This document shows positions 35,101 through 50,100 of a stretch of 64,000 nt of DNA, one piece after another. Position numbers and translations under genes: made by a program. Positions within the stretch are counted from its first letter, which is position 1, and the number at the start of each line of letters is the position of its first letter. Origin of the DNA: Stratiolaelaps scimitus (Eukaryota; Arthropoda; Arachnida; Mesostigmata; Laelapidae). The notes beneath the pieces were generated by a model. It was not told where the DNA came from and ran no database searches. It saw only the letters and a program-made list of their open reading frames with translations. Where the stretch lies: NCBI GenBank assembly GCA_019614645.1, contig JABWDB010000004.1, positions 14,012,001 through 14,076,000 of the forward strand. The letters run 5' to 3'.

Positions 35101-38100
35101 ATATGGCTCACTGGCCCACAGACCAGTATTATCGGTCACATACTGCATAGCTACCTCTGAGCAACGCCGCTCAAGGCCGACTCGTGGTGTGCCACCCTGA
35201 ACTTGCCCGACAGAGTTTGGATCGTGTAGATCAAGTCTGGAGGACACATCATCAGGCTTGGCTATCCCTGAATCGTCCTGCGGGGGTTGCTGAACAGATT
35301 GACCTAGCTGCTTCACTGGACTTTGCTCGCGTGGAGTGGCTGAACGACTTGCTCTGCCTGAGACAACATCTGCATATGTTGCAGTCTGAGGATGTAGCGA
35401 CCACGAGGATGGAGGCGGCCGAGGAGAGGACATTTGAGATAACGGAACATCCCGCCTAGTTTCTTTAAGGAGCTGCCTCGTCACCTCCTGAACAAACCTT
35501 TCCTCTGGAGAAAATGTTTGTCGAAGATCTGGCCTAATCAAACGCTCACCCTTTTGAGCTCGACGGTTAACAGATTTCGTTCTCTTGGAACGGCCTGTAA
35601 CCAACTGGAATTCGGCCTCGTCAGGAACCCCTCTGTCATCAGCCGGCGGTATTTCAATTGGCAAGGATGTGGAACGAATATTACGATAATTTTCACGGGA
35701 TGGACTTTGAACAATATCATTGGACGTAGGAGACTCACGGGATATAGTAGGAAAACCGCTTGTCAGGAACTGCTCGCATGGTGCTGATGGAGAAGCAACC
35801 AGTTTCTGTGGAGCGTCCTTTTTCTTTCGATGCTTCGATTTCTTTTTACCCAAATTTTCAGCTGGTTCACTGATGCAGGCAATTTGCTCAGCAGGAAAGT
35901 CCGCAGGTATACACTCTATAGTAATTTGAGGGTCGACCTCGCTATATTCGAGCTGGGATTTGATCGGACAAATTGCCGTGTCCGCTCGATGGAAGTCAAA
36001 TTCAGAATCTACAAACTGTTGCGATTTATCTACAGCCACGCCTAATACCGTCCCAGTATAATCGCCCAGTGCTTCTCCAAAGCGAGTTGATGACCATTCG
36101 GAGACATTTTCGACTGTCTGACTCACGGTTACAGTTAACGGCAACTCGGATTGGTCGCCGGTGTCTAGGGCCGCCTTCTTTTTGCTCTTCTTAGGTTTCT
36201 TCTTCACGGCTCTGCTATCTACTACACCAGATTCTGGGGGTGCGCTCTCTATGGTATCCCCTGTCTCCACCCGCTGATCAATCACATCTGAACATCCTGC
36301 TTCACCTTGTGCAGGCGGACCTGCCATTGGATCAATGGGATTCAATTGGTTTAAACCCTCAACCACTGTGGGCGCTTTTTGCGTTTGAGCCCCTATTATG
36401 AAACTATTCTCATCTTCGTTGGCAAGTGGGTACACGCTCTCAACAGTGTCAGTGGCAGAGACGGCCTCTCCTGTCACAAGATAGGTAGCGAGCGATTCCT
36501 CAGGCCTTTGGGCTAGCGCGTCACCATGCCGACTCGGTGGCCTCTCCTTCTCTTGACTAACGGAGGTAGCTGATTTCTTTTTATTTTTCTTGGACTTCTT
36601 CTTGCGGTCCGTATCAATACCGTCCCCGATACCTTGGCCACTGGAGACAGTCTCAACGACCTCAGTAAGCGCATGGGCCATGATGTCTCGACGAGTATCC
36701 GAGGTTGGGGACTCTTCATCCTTCTCTTCAGAAAACGGACGTACAACCGAAGCAGATATTGCACCCGCCACTTGTCCTTCGCTGAAAGAAAGAGACTTGT
36801 CTTCTCCCTTGAAGTCCTCGGACACGGCTTTAGTAACGGCCGTTGAGATAAAATCGCCTACCAAAGGAAGGGTGTGAGGATGTTCGGACTGCTCCTTTCT
36901 AGGCTGAGGTGTCACGAGGTCAGAAATGTCTTCGGTCTCCTGTGTTCCCTCCATAGGGAATGATTCTTGTACAGCCGAAACCTTTGATATAGCGGCAGCC
37001 TCCAGGCTGGTTTCGGCATCCTTGACAGAACAAACCTCAGTGACTATTTCAGTGGACTCCACTGGAATATATGTTGCGTCTGCTTTGGATAGAACAAGAG
37101 AATGGTCCGATTGTTTACTCGGTGGTTGATGTATCATCAGATCGAATGCATCTTCGATTATTTGAGATTCCTCGTCGTGATACGCGGTAAGCTCTGATAC
37201 TGTGGTAATGCTGTGTTCTGCGCTGGGAACCTCTTCTGTCACACTGCTGGCGCTCATGACCTTGACAGCATTCGCAGGAATAAACTCTTCAGCTTCGGCG
37301 GATAGAACTTTAGGGTGTTTCGGTTGTTCTGTTTCACGGCTAGAAACATCACCAGGCCCTCGAAGCTCACCAGAAGAGACCGGTACTGCCTGATCCACCG
37401 CAAGAATTTGTGCATCATCTGCTTGATCAATGGGTGTAACCGGCTTGTTTTTATCTTTCTTTGATTTCTTCTTTTTAGCTTTGTCAGCGTCATCGCTAGT
37501 GTCCTTGTCACTGGCGACACTTGCGACTACAGCCTCAGCCACCTGGAGCCCATATACAACCTCGGATTGTTCCTTAGCCTCAACGATTGCGTAGTCGGCC
37601 TTAGTAACATCGGCCGAAGCGACAGACTCATCATCAAGTGGTAGAACTTGAGGATGCTCAGGTTGTTCCCTTCCAGGTTGAGGTGTCATTAGGTCAAAGA
37701 CGTCTTCGGGTTCTGCGAAGAGTACCTCAGGGTGTTCGGGTTGCTCTCTCACAGGTTGAGGTGTCATCAAGTCGAATGCGTCTTCGATCACTTGGGGCTC
37801 CTCGGTAGGGAGTTGTACATCATCTGCTTGATCAATGAGTGCAAGTGGCTTCTTTTTATCTTTCTTTGATCTCTTCTTTTTAGCTTTGTCAGTGCCCTCA
37901 CTAGTTTCCTGATCACTAGGGACGCTTGCGACTACAGCCTCAACAAAGTGGAGCCCATCTACAACCTCGGATTGTTCCTTAGCCTCAACGATTGCATAGT
38001 CGACCTTCGTAACCTCGGCCGAAATAACAGACTCAAGTGGTAGAACTTCAGGATGCTCAGGTTGTTCCCTTCCAGGTGGAGGTGTCATTAGGTCAAAGAC

Positions 38101-41100
38101 GTCTTCGACCACCTGGGGCTCCTCAGCAGGGGGTTGTACATCACCTGCTTGATCAATGGGTGCAAGTGGCTTCTTTTTATCTTTCTTTGATTTCTTCTTT
38201 TTAGCTTTGTCAGTGCCCTCGTTAGTTTCCTGGTCACTAGCGACGCTTGCGACTACAGCCTCAACAACCTGGAGCCCATCTACAACCTCGGATTGTTCCT
38301 TAGCCTCAGCGATTGCATAGTCGACCTTGGTAAACTCGGCCGAAATGACAGACTCAACATCAAGTGGTAGAACTTCAGGATGCTCAGGTTGTTCCATTCC
38401 AGGTTGAGGTGTCATCATGTCGAATACGTCTTCGACCACTTGGGGCTCCTCGGCAGGGAGTTGTACATCATCTGCTTGATCAATGGGTGCAAGTGGCTTC
38501 TTTTTCTCTTTCTTTGATTTCTTCTTTTTAGCTTTGTCAGTGCCCTCGTTAGTTTCCTGGTCACTAGCGACGCTTGCAACTACAGCCTCAACAACCTGGA
38601 GCCCATCTACGACCTCGGATTGTTCCTTAGCCTCAACGATTGCGTAGTCGACCTTGGTAACCTCAGCCGAAACGATGGACTCAACATCAAGTGGTAGAAC
38701 TTCAGGATGCTCAGGTTGTTCCCTTCCAGGTTGAGGTGTCATCATGTCGAATACGTCTTCGATCACTTGGGGCTGCTCGGCAGGGAGTTGTACATCATCT
38801 GCTTGATCAATGGGTGCAAGTGGCTCCTTTTTATCTTTCTTTGATCTCTTCTTTTTAGCTTTGTCAGTGACCTCGCTAGTTTCCTGATGACTAGCGACGC
38901 TTGCGACTACAGCCTCTGCCACCTGGAGCTCATCTACAACTTCGGATTGTTCCTTAGCCTCAACAATTGCGTAGTCGACCTTGGTAACCTCGGCCGAAAT
39001 GACAGACTCAACATCAAGTGGTAGAACTTCAGGATTCTCAGGTTGTTCCCTTTCAGGTTGAGGTGTCATTAGGTCAAAGACGTCTTCGGGTCCTGCGAAG
39101 AGTACCTCGGGTTGTTCGGGTTGCTCTCTTGCAGGCTGAAGTGTCATCAAGTCGAATACGTCTTCGACCACTTGGGGCTTCTCAGCAGGGAGTTGTACAT
39201 CACCTGCTTGATCAATGGGTGCAAGTCGCTTCTTTTTCTCTTTCTTTGATTTCTTCTTTTTAGCATTGTCAGTGCCCTCACTAGTTTCCTGATCACTAGC
39301 GACGCTTGCGACTACAGCCTCTGCCACCTGGAGCTCATCTACAACCTCGGATTGTTCCTTAGCCTCAACAATTGCATAGTCGACCTTGGTAACCTCGGCC
39401 GAAATGACAGACTCATCATCAAGTGGTAGAACTTCAGGATGCTCAGGTTGTTCCCTTCCAGGTTGAGGTGTCATCATGTCGAATACGTCTTCGGGTTCTG
39501 CGAAGAGTACCTCGGAGTGTTCGGGTTGCTCTCTTGCAGGCTGAGGTGTCATCAAGTCGAATATGTCTTCGACCACTTGGGGCTCCTCGACAGGGAGTTG
39601 TACATCACCTGCTTGATCAATGGGTGCAAGTGGCTTCTTTTTATCTTTCTTTGACTTCTTCTTTTTAGCTTTGTCAATGCCCTCGCTAGTTTCCTGATCA
39701 CTAGCGACGCTTGCGACTACAGCCTCTGCCACCTGGAGCTCATCTACAACCTCGGATTGTTCCTTAGCCTCAACAATTGCATAGTCGACATTGGTAACCT
39801 CGGCCGAAATGACAGACTCAACATCAAGTGGTAGAACTTCAGGATGCTCAGGTTGTTCTTTTCCAGGTTGAGGTGTCATTAGGTCAAAGACGTCTTCGGG
39901 TTCTGCGAAGAGTACCTTGGAGTGTTCGGGTTGCTCTCTTGCAGGCTGAGGTGTCCTCAAGTCGAATATGTCTTCGACCATTTGGGGCTCCTCGGCAGGG
40001 AGTTGTACATCATCTGCTTGATCAATGGGTGCAAGTGGCTTCTTTTTATCTTTCTTTGATCTCTTCTTTTTACCTTTGTCAGTGCCCTCACTAGTTTCCT
40101 GATCACTAGCGACGCTTACGACTACAGCCTCAACAACCTGGAGCCCATCTACGACCTCGGATTGTTCCTTACCCTCAACGATTGCGTAGTCGACCTTGGT
40201 AACCTCGGCCGAAATGACAGACTCAACATCAAGTGGTAGAATTTCAGGATGCTCAGGTTGTTCCCTTCCAGGTTGAGGTGTCATTAGGTCAAAGACGTCT
40301 TCGACCACTTGGGGCTCCTCGGCAGGGAGTTGTACATCATCTGCTTGATCAATGGGTGCAAGTGGCTTCTTTTTATCTTTCTTTGATCTCTTCTTTTTAG
40401 CTTCGTCAGTGCCCTCGTTAGTTTCCTGGTCACTAGCGATGCTTGCGACTACAGCCTCAACAACCTGGAGCCCATCTACAACCTCTGATTGTTCCTTAGC
40501 CTCCACGATTGCATAGTCGACCTTGATAACCTCGGCCGAAATGACAGACTCAACATCAAGTGGTAGAACTCCAGGATGCTCAGGTTGTTCCCTTCCAGAT
40601 TGAGGTGTCATTAGGTCAAAGACGTCTTCGGGTTCTGCGAAGAGTACCTCGGGGTGTTCGGGTTGCTCTCTTGCAGGCTGAGGTCTCATCAAGTCGAATA
40701 TGTCTTCGACCACTTGGGGCTCCTCGGCAGGGAGTTGTGCATCACCTGCTTGATCAATGGGTGCAAGTGGCTTCTTTTTATCTTTCTTTGACTTCTTCTT
40801 TTTAGCTTTGTCAATGTCCTCGCTAGTTTCCTGATCACTAGCGACGCTTGCGACTACAGCCTCTGCCACCTGGAGCTCATCTACAACCTCGGATTGTTCC
40901 TTAGCCTCAACAATTGCATAGTCGACATTGGTAACCTCGGCCGAAATGACAGACTCAACATCAAGTGGTAGAACTTCAGGATGCTCAGGTTGTTCTTTTC
41001 CAGGTTGAGGTGTCATTAGGTCAAAGACGTCTTCGGGTTCTGCGAAGAGTACCTTGGAGTGTTCGGGTTGGTCTCTTGCAGGCTGAGGTGTCATCAAGTC

Positions 41101-44100
41101 GAATACGTCTTCGACCACTTGGGGCTCCTCGGCAGGGAGTTGTACATCATCTGCTTGATCAATGGGTGCAAGTGGCTTCTTTTTATCTTTCTTTGATCTC
41201 TTCTTTTTAGCTTTGTCAGTGCCCTCACTAGTTTTCTGATCACTAGCGACGCTTACGACTACAGCCTCAACAACCTGGAGCCCATCTACGACCTCGGATT
41301 GTTCCTTACCCTCAACGATTGCGTAGTCGACCTTGGTAACCTCGGCCGAAATGACAGACTCAACATCAAGTGGTAGAATTTCAGGATGCTCAGGTTGTTC
41401 CCTTCCAGGTTGAGGTGTCATTAGGTCAAAGACGTCTTCGACCACTTGGGGCTCCTCGGCAGGGAGTTGTACATCATCTGCTTGATCAATGGGTGCAAGT
41501 GGCTTCTTTTTATCTTTCTTTGATCTCTTCTTTTTAGCTTTGTCAGTGCCCTCACTAGTTTCCTGATCACTAGCGACGCTTGCGACTACAGCCTCAACAA
41601 CCTGGAGCCCATCTACGACCTCGGATTGTTCCTTACCCTCGACGATTGCGTAGTCGACCTTGGTAACCTCGGCCGAAATGACAGACTCAACATCAAGTAG
41701 TAGAACTTCAGGATGCTCAGGTTGTTCTTTTCCAGGTTGAGGTGTCATTAGGTCAAAGACGTCTTCGGGTTCTGCGAAGAGTACCTTGGAGTGTTCGGGT
41801 TGGTCTCTTGCAGGCTGAGGTGTCATCAAGTCGAATACGTCTTCGACCACTTGGGGCTCCTCGGCAGGGAGTTGTACATCATCTGCTTGATCAATGGGTG
41901 CAAGTGGCTTCTTTTTATCTTTCTTTGATTTCTTCTTTTTAGATTTGTCAATGCCCTCGCTAGTTTCCTGATCACTAGCGACGCTTGCGACTACAGCCTC
42001 AACAACCTGGAGCCCATCTACAACCTCGGATTGTTCCTTACCCTCAACGATTGCGTAGTCGACCTTGGTAACCTCGGCCGAAATGACAGACTCAACATCA
42101 AGTGGTAGAATTTCAGGATGCTCAGGTTGAGGTGTCATTAGGTCAAAGACGTCTTCGACCACTTGGGGCTCCTCGGCAGGGGGTTGTACATCACCTGCTT
42201 GATCAATGGATGCAAGTGGCTTCTTTTTATCTTTCTTTGATTTCTTCTTTTTAGCTTTGTCAATGCCCTCGCTAGGTTCCTGATCACTAGCGACGCTTGC
42301 GACTACAGCCTCTGCCACCTGGAGCTCATCTACAACCTCGGATTGTTCCTTAGCCTCAACGATTGCGTAGTCGACCTTGGTAACCTCAGCCGAAACGATG
42401 GACTCAACATCAAGTGGTAGAACTTGAGGATGCTCAGGTTGTTCCCTTCCAGGTTGAGGTGTCATTAGGTCAAAGACGTCTTCGACCACTTGGGGCTCCT
42501 CGGCAGGGAGTTGTACATCATCTGCTTGATCAATGGGTGCAAGTGGCTTCTTTTTATCTTTCTTTGATTTCTTCTTTTTAGCTTTGTCAGTGCCCTCGTT
42601 AGTTTCCTGATCACTAGCGACGCTTGCGACTACAGCCTCAACAGCCTGGAGCCCATCTACGACCTCGGATTGTTCCTTAGCCTCAACGATTGCGTAGTCG
42701 ACCTTGGTAACCTCAGCCGAAACGATGGACTCAACATCAAGTGGTAGAACTTGAGGATGCTCAGGTTTTTCCCTTCCAGGTTGAGGTGTCATTAGGTCAA
42801 AGACGTCTTCGGGTCCTGCGAAGAGTACCTCGGAGTGTTCGGGTTGCTCCCTTGCAGGCTGAGGTGTCATCATGTCGAATACGTCTTCGACCACTTGGGG
42901 CTCCTCGGCAGGGGGTTGTACATCACCTGCTTGATCAATGGGTGTAAGTGGCTTCTTTTTATCTTTCTTTGATTTCTTCTTTTTAGCTTTATCAGTGCCC
43001 TCGTTAGTTTCCTGGTCACTAGCGACGCTTGCGACTACAGCCTCAACAACCTGGAGCCCATCTACAACCTCGGATTGTTCCTTACCCTCAACGATTGCGT
43101 AGTCGACCTTGGTAACCTCGGCCGAAATGACAGACTCAACATCAAGTGGTAGAATTTCAGGATGCTCAGGTTGTTCCCTTCCAGGTTGAGGTGTCATTAG
43201 GTCAAAGACGTCTTCGACCACTTGGGGCTCCTCGGCAGGGGGTTGTACATCACCTGCTTGATCAATGGATGCAAGTGGCTTCTTTTTATCTTTCTTTGAT
43301 TTCTTCTTTTTAGCTTTGTCAATGCCCTCGCTAGGTTCCTGATCACTAGCGACGCTTGCGACTACAGCCTCTGCCACCTGGGGCCCATCTACAACCTCGG
43401 ATTGTTCCTTAGCCTCAACGATTGCGTAGTCGACCTTCGAAACCTCGGCCGAAACGATGGACTCAACATCAAGTGGTAGAACTTGAGGATGCTCAGGTTG
43501 TTCCCTTCCAGGTTGAGGTGTCATTAGGTCAAAGACGTCTTCGGGTTCTGCGAAGAGTACCTCGGAGTGTTCGGGTTGCTCTCTTGCAGGCTGAGGTGTC
43601 ATCAAGTCGAATACGTCTTCGACCACTTGGGGCTCCTCGGCAGGGGGTTGTACATCACCTGCTTGATCAAAGGGTGTAAGTGGCTTCTTTTTATCTTTCT
43701 TTGATTTCTTCTTTTTAGCTTTGTCAGTGCCCTCGTTAGTTTCCTGGTCACTAGCGACGCTTGCGACTACAGCCTCAACAGCCTGGAGCCCATCTACGAC
43801 CTCGGATTGTTCCTTAGCCTCAACGATTGCGTAGTCGACCTTGGTAACCTCAGCCGAAACGATGGACTCAACATCAAGTGGTAGAACTTGAGGATGCTCA
43901 GGTTGTTCCCTTCCAGGTTGAGGTGTCATTAGGTCAAAGACGTCTTCGGGTCCTGCGAAGAGTACCTCGGAGTGTTCGGGTTGCTCTCTTGCAGGCTGAG
44001 GTGTCATCAAGTCGAATACGTCTTCGACCACTTGGGGCTCCTCGGCAGGGGGTTGTACATCACCTGCTTGATCAATGGATGCAAGTGGCTTCTTTTTATC

Positions 44101-47100
44101 TTTCTTTGATTTCTTCTTTTTAGCTTTGTCAATGCCCTCGCTAGGTTCCTGATCACTAGCGACGCTTGCGACTACAGCCTCTGCCACCTGGAGCTCATCT
44201 ACAACCTCGGATTGTTCCTTAGCCTCAACGATTGCGTAGTCGACCTTGGTAACCTCGGCCGAAATGACAGACTCAACATCAAGTGGTAGAACTTCAGGAT
44301 GCTCAGGTTGTTCCTTTCCAGGTTGAGGTGTCATTAGGTCAAAGACGTCTTCGGGTTCTGCGAAGAGTACCTCGGAGTGTTCGGGTTGCTCTCTTGCAGG
44401 CTGAGGTGTCATCAAGTCGAATACGTCTTCGACCACTTGGGGCTCCTCGGCAGGGGGTTGTACATCACCTGCTTGATCAATGGGTGTAAGTGGCTTCTTT
44501 TTATCTTTCTTTGATTTCTTCTTTTTAGCTTTGTCAGTGCCCTCGTTAGTTTCCTGGTCACTAGCGACGCTTGCGACTACAGCCTCAACAGCCTGGAGCC
44601 CATCTACGACCTCGGATTGTTCCTTAGCCTCAACGATTGCGTACTCGACCCTGGTAACCTCGGCCGAAATGACAGACTCAACATCAAGTGGTAGAACTTC
44701 AGGATGCTCAGGTTGTTCCCTCCCAGGTTGAGTTGTCATTAGGTCAAAGACGTCTTCGGGTTCTGCGAAGAGTACCTCGGGGTGTTCGGGTTGCTCTCTT
44801 GCAGACTGTGGTGTCATCAAGTCGAATACGTCTTCGATCACTTGGGGCTCCTCGGCAGGGAGTTGTACATCATCTGCTTGATCAATGGGTGCAAGTGGCT
44901 TCTTTTTATCTTTCTTTGATCTCTTCTTTTTAGCTTTGTCAGTGCCCTCACTAGTTTCCTGATCACTAGCGACGCTTGTGACTACAGCCTCTGCCACCTG
45001 GGGCCCATCTACAACCTCGGATTGTTCCTTAGCCTCAACGATTGCGTAGTCGACCTTCGAAACCTCGGCCGAAACGATGGACTCAACATCAAGTGGTAGA
45101 ACTTCAGGATGCTCAGGTTGTTCCCTTCCAGGTTGAGGTGTTATTAGGTCAAAGACGTCTTCGACCACCTGGGGCTCCTCGGCAGGGGGTTGTACATCAC
45201 CTGCTTGATCAATGGGTGCAAGTGGCTTCTTTTTATCTTTCTTTGATTTCTTCTTTTTAGCTTTGTCAGTGCCCTCACTAGTTTCCTGATCACTAGCGAC
45301 GCTTGCGACTACAGCCTCTGCCACCTGGAGCTCATCTACAACCTCGGATTGTTCCTTAGCCTCAACGATTGCGTAGTCGACCTTCGTAACCTCGGCCGAA
45401 ACGACGGACTCAACATCAAGTGGTAGAACTTCAGGATGCTCAGGTTGTTCCCTTCCAGGTTGAGGTGTCATTAGGTCAAAGACGTCTTCGACCACTTGGG
45501 GCTCCTCGGCAGGGGGTTGTACATCACCTGCTTGATCAATGGGTGCAAGTGGCTTCTTTTTATCTTTCCTTGATTTCTTCTTTTTAGCTTTGTCAGTGCC
45601 CTCACTAGTTTCCTGATCACTAGCGACGCTTACGACTATAGTCTCAACAACCTGGAGCCCATCTACGACCTCGGATTGTTCCTTAGCCTCAACGATTGCA
45701 TAGTCGATCTTGGTAACCTCGGCCGAAACGACGGACTCAACATCAAGTGGTAGAACTTCAGGATGCTCAGGTTGTTCCCTTCCAGGTTGAGGTGTCATTA
45801 GGTCAAAGACGTCTTCGACCACTTGGGGCTCCTCGGCAGGGGGTTGTACATCACCTGCTTGATCAATGGGTGCAAGTGGCTCCTTTTTATCTTTCTTTGA
45901 TCTCTTCTTTTTAGCTTTGCCAGTGCCCTCACTAGTTTCCTGATCACTAGCGACGCTTACGACTACAGCCTCAACAACCTGGAGTCCATCTACGACCTCG
46001 GATTGTTCCTTAGCCTCAACGATTGCATAGTCGACCTTGGTAACCTCGGCCGAAATGACAGACTCAACATCAAGTGGTAGAACTTCAGGATGCTCAGGTT
46101 GTTCCCTTCCAGGTTGAGGTGTCATTAGGTCAAAGACGTCTTCGGGTCCTGCGAAGAGTACCTCGGAGTGTTCGGGTTGCTCTCTTGCAGGCTGAGGTGT
46201 CATCAAGTCGAATACGTCTTCGACCACTTGGGGCTGCTCGGCAGGGGGTTGTACATCACCTGCTTGATCAATGGGTGTAAGTGGCTTCTTTTTATCTTTC
46301 TTTGATTTCTTCTTTTTAGCTTTGTCAGTGCCCTCGTTAGTTTCCTGATCACTAGCGACGCTTACGACTACAGCCTCAACAACCTGGAGCCCATCTACGA
46401 CCTCGGATTGTTCCTTAGCCTCAACGATTGCATAGTCGATCTTGGTAACCTCGGCCGAAACGACGGACTCAACATCAAGTGGTAGAACTTCAGGATGCTC
46501 AGGTTGTTCCCTTCCAGGTTGAGGTGTCATTAGGTCAAAGACGTCTTCGACCACTTGGGGCTCCTCGGCAGGGGGTTGTACATCACCTGCTTGATCAATG
46601 GGTGCAAGTGGCTCCTTTTTATCTTTCTTTGATTTCTTCTTTTTAGCTTTGTCAGTGCCCTCGTTAGTTTCCTGGTCACTAGCGACGCTTACGACTACAG
46701 CCTCAACAACCTGGAGCCCATCTACGACCTCGGATTGTTCCTTAGCCTCAACGATTGCATAGTCGATCTTGGTAACCTCGGCCGAAACGACGGACTCAAC
46801 ATCAAGTGGTAGAACTTCAGGATGCTCAGGGTGTTCCCTTCCAGGTTGAGGTGTCATTAGGTCAAAGACGTCTTCGACCACTTGGGGCTCCTCGGCAGGG
46901 GGTTGTACATCACCTGCTTGATCAATGGGTGTAAGTGGCTTCTTTTTATCTTTCTTTGATTTCTTCTTTTTAGCTTTGTCAGTGCCCTCGTTAGTTTCCT
47001 GGTCACTAGCGACGCTTACGACTACAGCCTCAACAACCTGGAGCCCATCTACGACCTCGGATTGTTCCTTAGCCTCAACGATTGCATAGTCGACCTTGGT

Positions 47101-50100
47101 AACCTCGGCCGAAATGACAGACTCAACATCAAGTGGTAGAACTTCAGGATGCTCAGGTTGTTCCCTTTCAGGTTGAGGTGTCATTAGGTCAAAGACGTCT
47201 TCGGGTCCTGCGAAGAGTACCTCGGGGTGTTCGGGTTGCTCTCTTGCAGGCTGAGGTGTCATCAAGTCGAATACGTCTTCGACCACTTGGGGCTCCTCAG
47301 CAGGGAGTTGTACATCATCTGCTTGATCAATGGGTGCAAGTGGCTTCTTTTTATCTTTCTTTGATTTCTTCTTTTTAGCTTTGTCAGTGCCCTCACTAGT
47401 TTCCTGATCACTAGCGACGCTTACGACTACAGCCTCAACAACCTGGAGCCCATCTACGACCTCGGATTGTTCCTTAGCCTCAACGATTGCATAGTCGATC
47501 TTGGTAACCTCGGCCGAAACGACGGACTCAACATCAAGTGGTAGAACTTCAGGATGCTCAGGTTGTTCCCTTCCAGGTTGAGGTGTCATTAGGTCAAAGA
47601 CGTCTTCGACCACTTGGGGCTCCTCGGCAGGGGGTTGTACATCACCTGCTTGATCAATGGGTGCAAGTGGCTCCTTTTTATCTTTCTTTGATCTCTTCTT
47701 TTTAGCTTTGCCAGTGCCCTCACTAGTTTCCTGATCACTAGCGACGCTTACGACTACAGCCTCAACAACCTGGAGTCCATCTACGACCTCGGATTGTTCC
47801 TTAGCCTCAACGATTGCATAGTCGACCTTGGTAACCTCGGCCGAAATGACAGACTCAACATCAAGTGGTAGAACTTCAGGATGCTCAGGTTGTTCCCTTC
47901 CAGGTTGAGGTGTCATTAGGTCAAAGACGTCTTCGGGTCCTGCGAAGAGTACCTCGGAGTGTTCGGGTTGCTCTCTTGCAGGCTGAGGTGTCATCAAGTC
48001 GAATACGTCTTCGACCACTTGGGGCTCCTCGGCAGGGGGTTGTACATCACCTGCTTGATCAATGGGTGTAAGTGGCTTCTTTTTATCTTTCTTTGATTTC
48101 TTCTTTTTAGCTTTGTCAGTGCTCTCGTTAGTTTTCTGGTCACTAGCGACGCTTACGACTACAGCCTCAACAACCTGGAGCCCATCTACGACCTCGGATT
48201 GTTCCTTAGCCTCAACGATTGCATAGTCGACCTTGGTAACCTCGGCCGAAATGACAGACTCAACATCAAGTGGTAGAACTTCAGGATGCTCAGGTTGTTC
48301 CCTTTCAGGTTGAGGTGTCATTAGGTCAAAGACGTCTTCGGGTCCTGCGAAGAGTACCTCGGGGTGTTCGGGTTGCTCTCTTGCAGGCTGAGGTGTCATC
48401 AAGTCGAATACGTCTTCGACCACTTGGGGCTCCTCAGCAGGGAGTTGTACATCATCTGCTTGATCAATGGGTGCAAGTGGCTTCTTTTTATCTTTCTTTG
48501 ATTTCTTCTTTTTAGCTTTGTCAGTGCCCTCACTAGTTTCCTGATCACTAGCGACGCTTACGACTACAGCCTCAACAACCTGGAGCCCATCTACTACCTC
48601 GGATTGTTCCTTAGCCTCAACGATTGCATAGTCGATCTTGGTAACCTCGGCCGAAACGACGGACTCAACATCAAGTGGTAGAACTTCAGGATGCTCAGGT
48701 TGTTCCCTTCCAGGTTGAGGTGTCATTAGGTCAAAGACGTCTTCGACCACTTGGGGCTCCTCGGCAGGGGGTTGTACATCACCTGCTTGATCAATGGGTG
48801 CAAGTGGCTCCTTTTTATCTTTCTTTGATCTCTTCTTTTTAGCTTTGCCAGTGCCCTCACTAGTTTCCTGATCACTAGCGACGCTTACGACTACAGCCTC
48901 AACAACCTGGAGTCCATCTACGACCTCGGATTGTTCCTTAGCCTCAACGATTGCATAGTCGACCTTGGTAACCTCGGCCGAAATGACAGACTCAACATCA
49001 AGTGGTAGAACTTCAGGATGCTCAGGTTGTTCCCTTCCAGGTTGAGGTGTCATTAGGTCAAAGACGTCTTCGGGTCCTGCGAAGAGTACCTCGGAGTGTT
49101 CGGGTTGCTCTCTTGCAGGCTGAGGTGTCATCAAGTCGAATACGTCTTCGACCACTTGGGGCTCCTCGGCAGGGGGTTGTACATCACCTGCTTGATCAAT
49201 GGGTGTAAGTGGCTTCTTTTTATCTTTCTTTGATTTCTTCTTTTTAGCTTTGTCAGTGCCCTCGTTAGTTTCCTGGTCACTAGCGACGCTTACGACTACA
49301 GCCTCAACAACCTGGAGCCCATCTACGACCTCGGATTGTTCCTTAGCCTCAACGATTGCATAGTCGACCTTGGTAACCTCGGCCGAAATGACATGCTCAA
49401 CATCAAGTGGTAGAACTTCAGGATGCTCAGGTTGTTCCCTTTCAGGTTGAGGTGTCATTAGGTCAAAGACGTCTTCGGGTCCTGCGAAGAGTACCTCGGG
49501 GTGTTCGGGTTGCTCTCTTGCAGGCTGAGGTGTCATCAAGTCGAATACGTCTTCGACCACTTGGGGCTCCTCAGCAGGGAGTTGTACATCATCTGCTTGA
49601 TCAATGGGTGCAAGTGGCTTCTTTTTATCTTTCTTTGATTTCTTCTTTTTAGCTTTGTCAGTGCCCTCACTAGTTTCCTGATCACTAGCGACGCTTACGA
49701 CTACAGCCTCAACAACCTGGAGCCCATCTACGACCTCGGATTGTTCCTTAGCCTCAACGATTGCATAGTCGATCTTGGTAACCTCGGCCGAAACGACGGA
49801 CTCAACATCAAGTGGTAGAACTTCAGGATGCTCAGGTTGTTCCCTTCCAGGTTGAGGTGTCATTAGGTCAAAGACGTCTTCGACCACTTGGGGCTCCTCG
49901 GCAGGGGGTTGTACATCACCTGCTTGATCAATGGGTGCAAGTGGCTCCTTTTTATCTTTCTTTGATCTCTTCTTTTTAGCTTTGCCTGTGCCCTCACTAG
50001 TTTCCTGATCACTAGCGACGCTTACGACTACAGCCTCAACAACCTGGAGTCCATCTACGACCTCGGATTGTTCCTTAGCCTCAACGATTGCATAGTCGAC

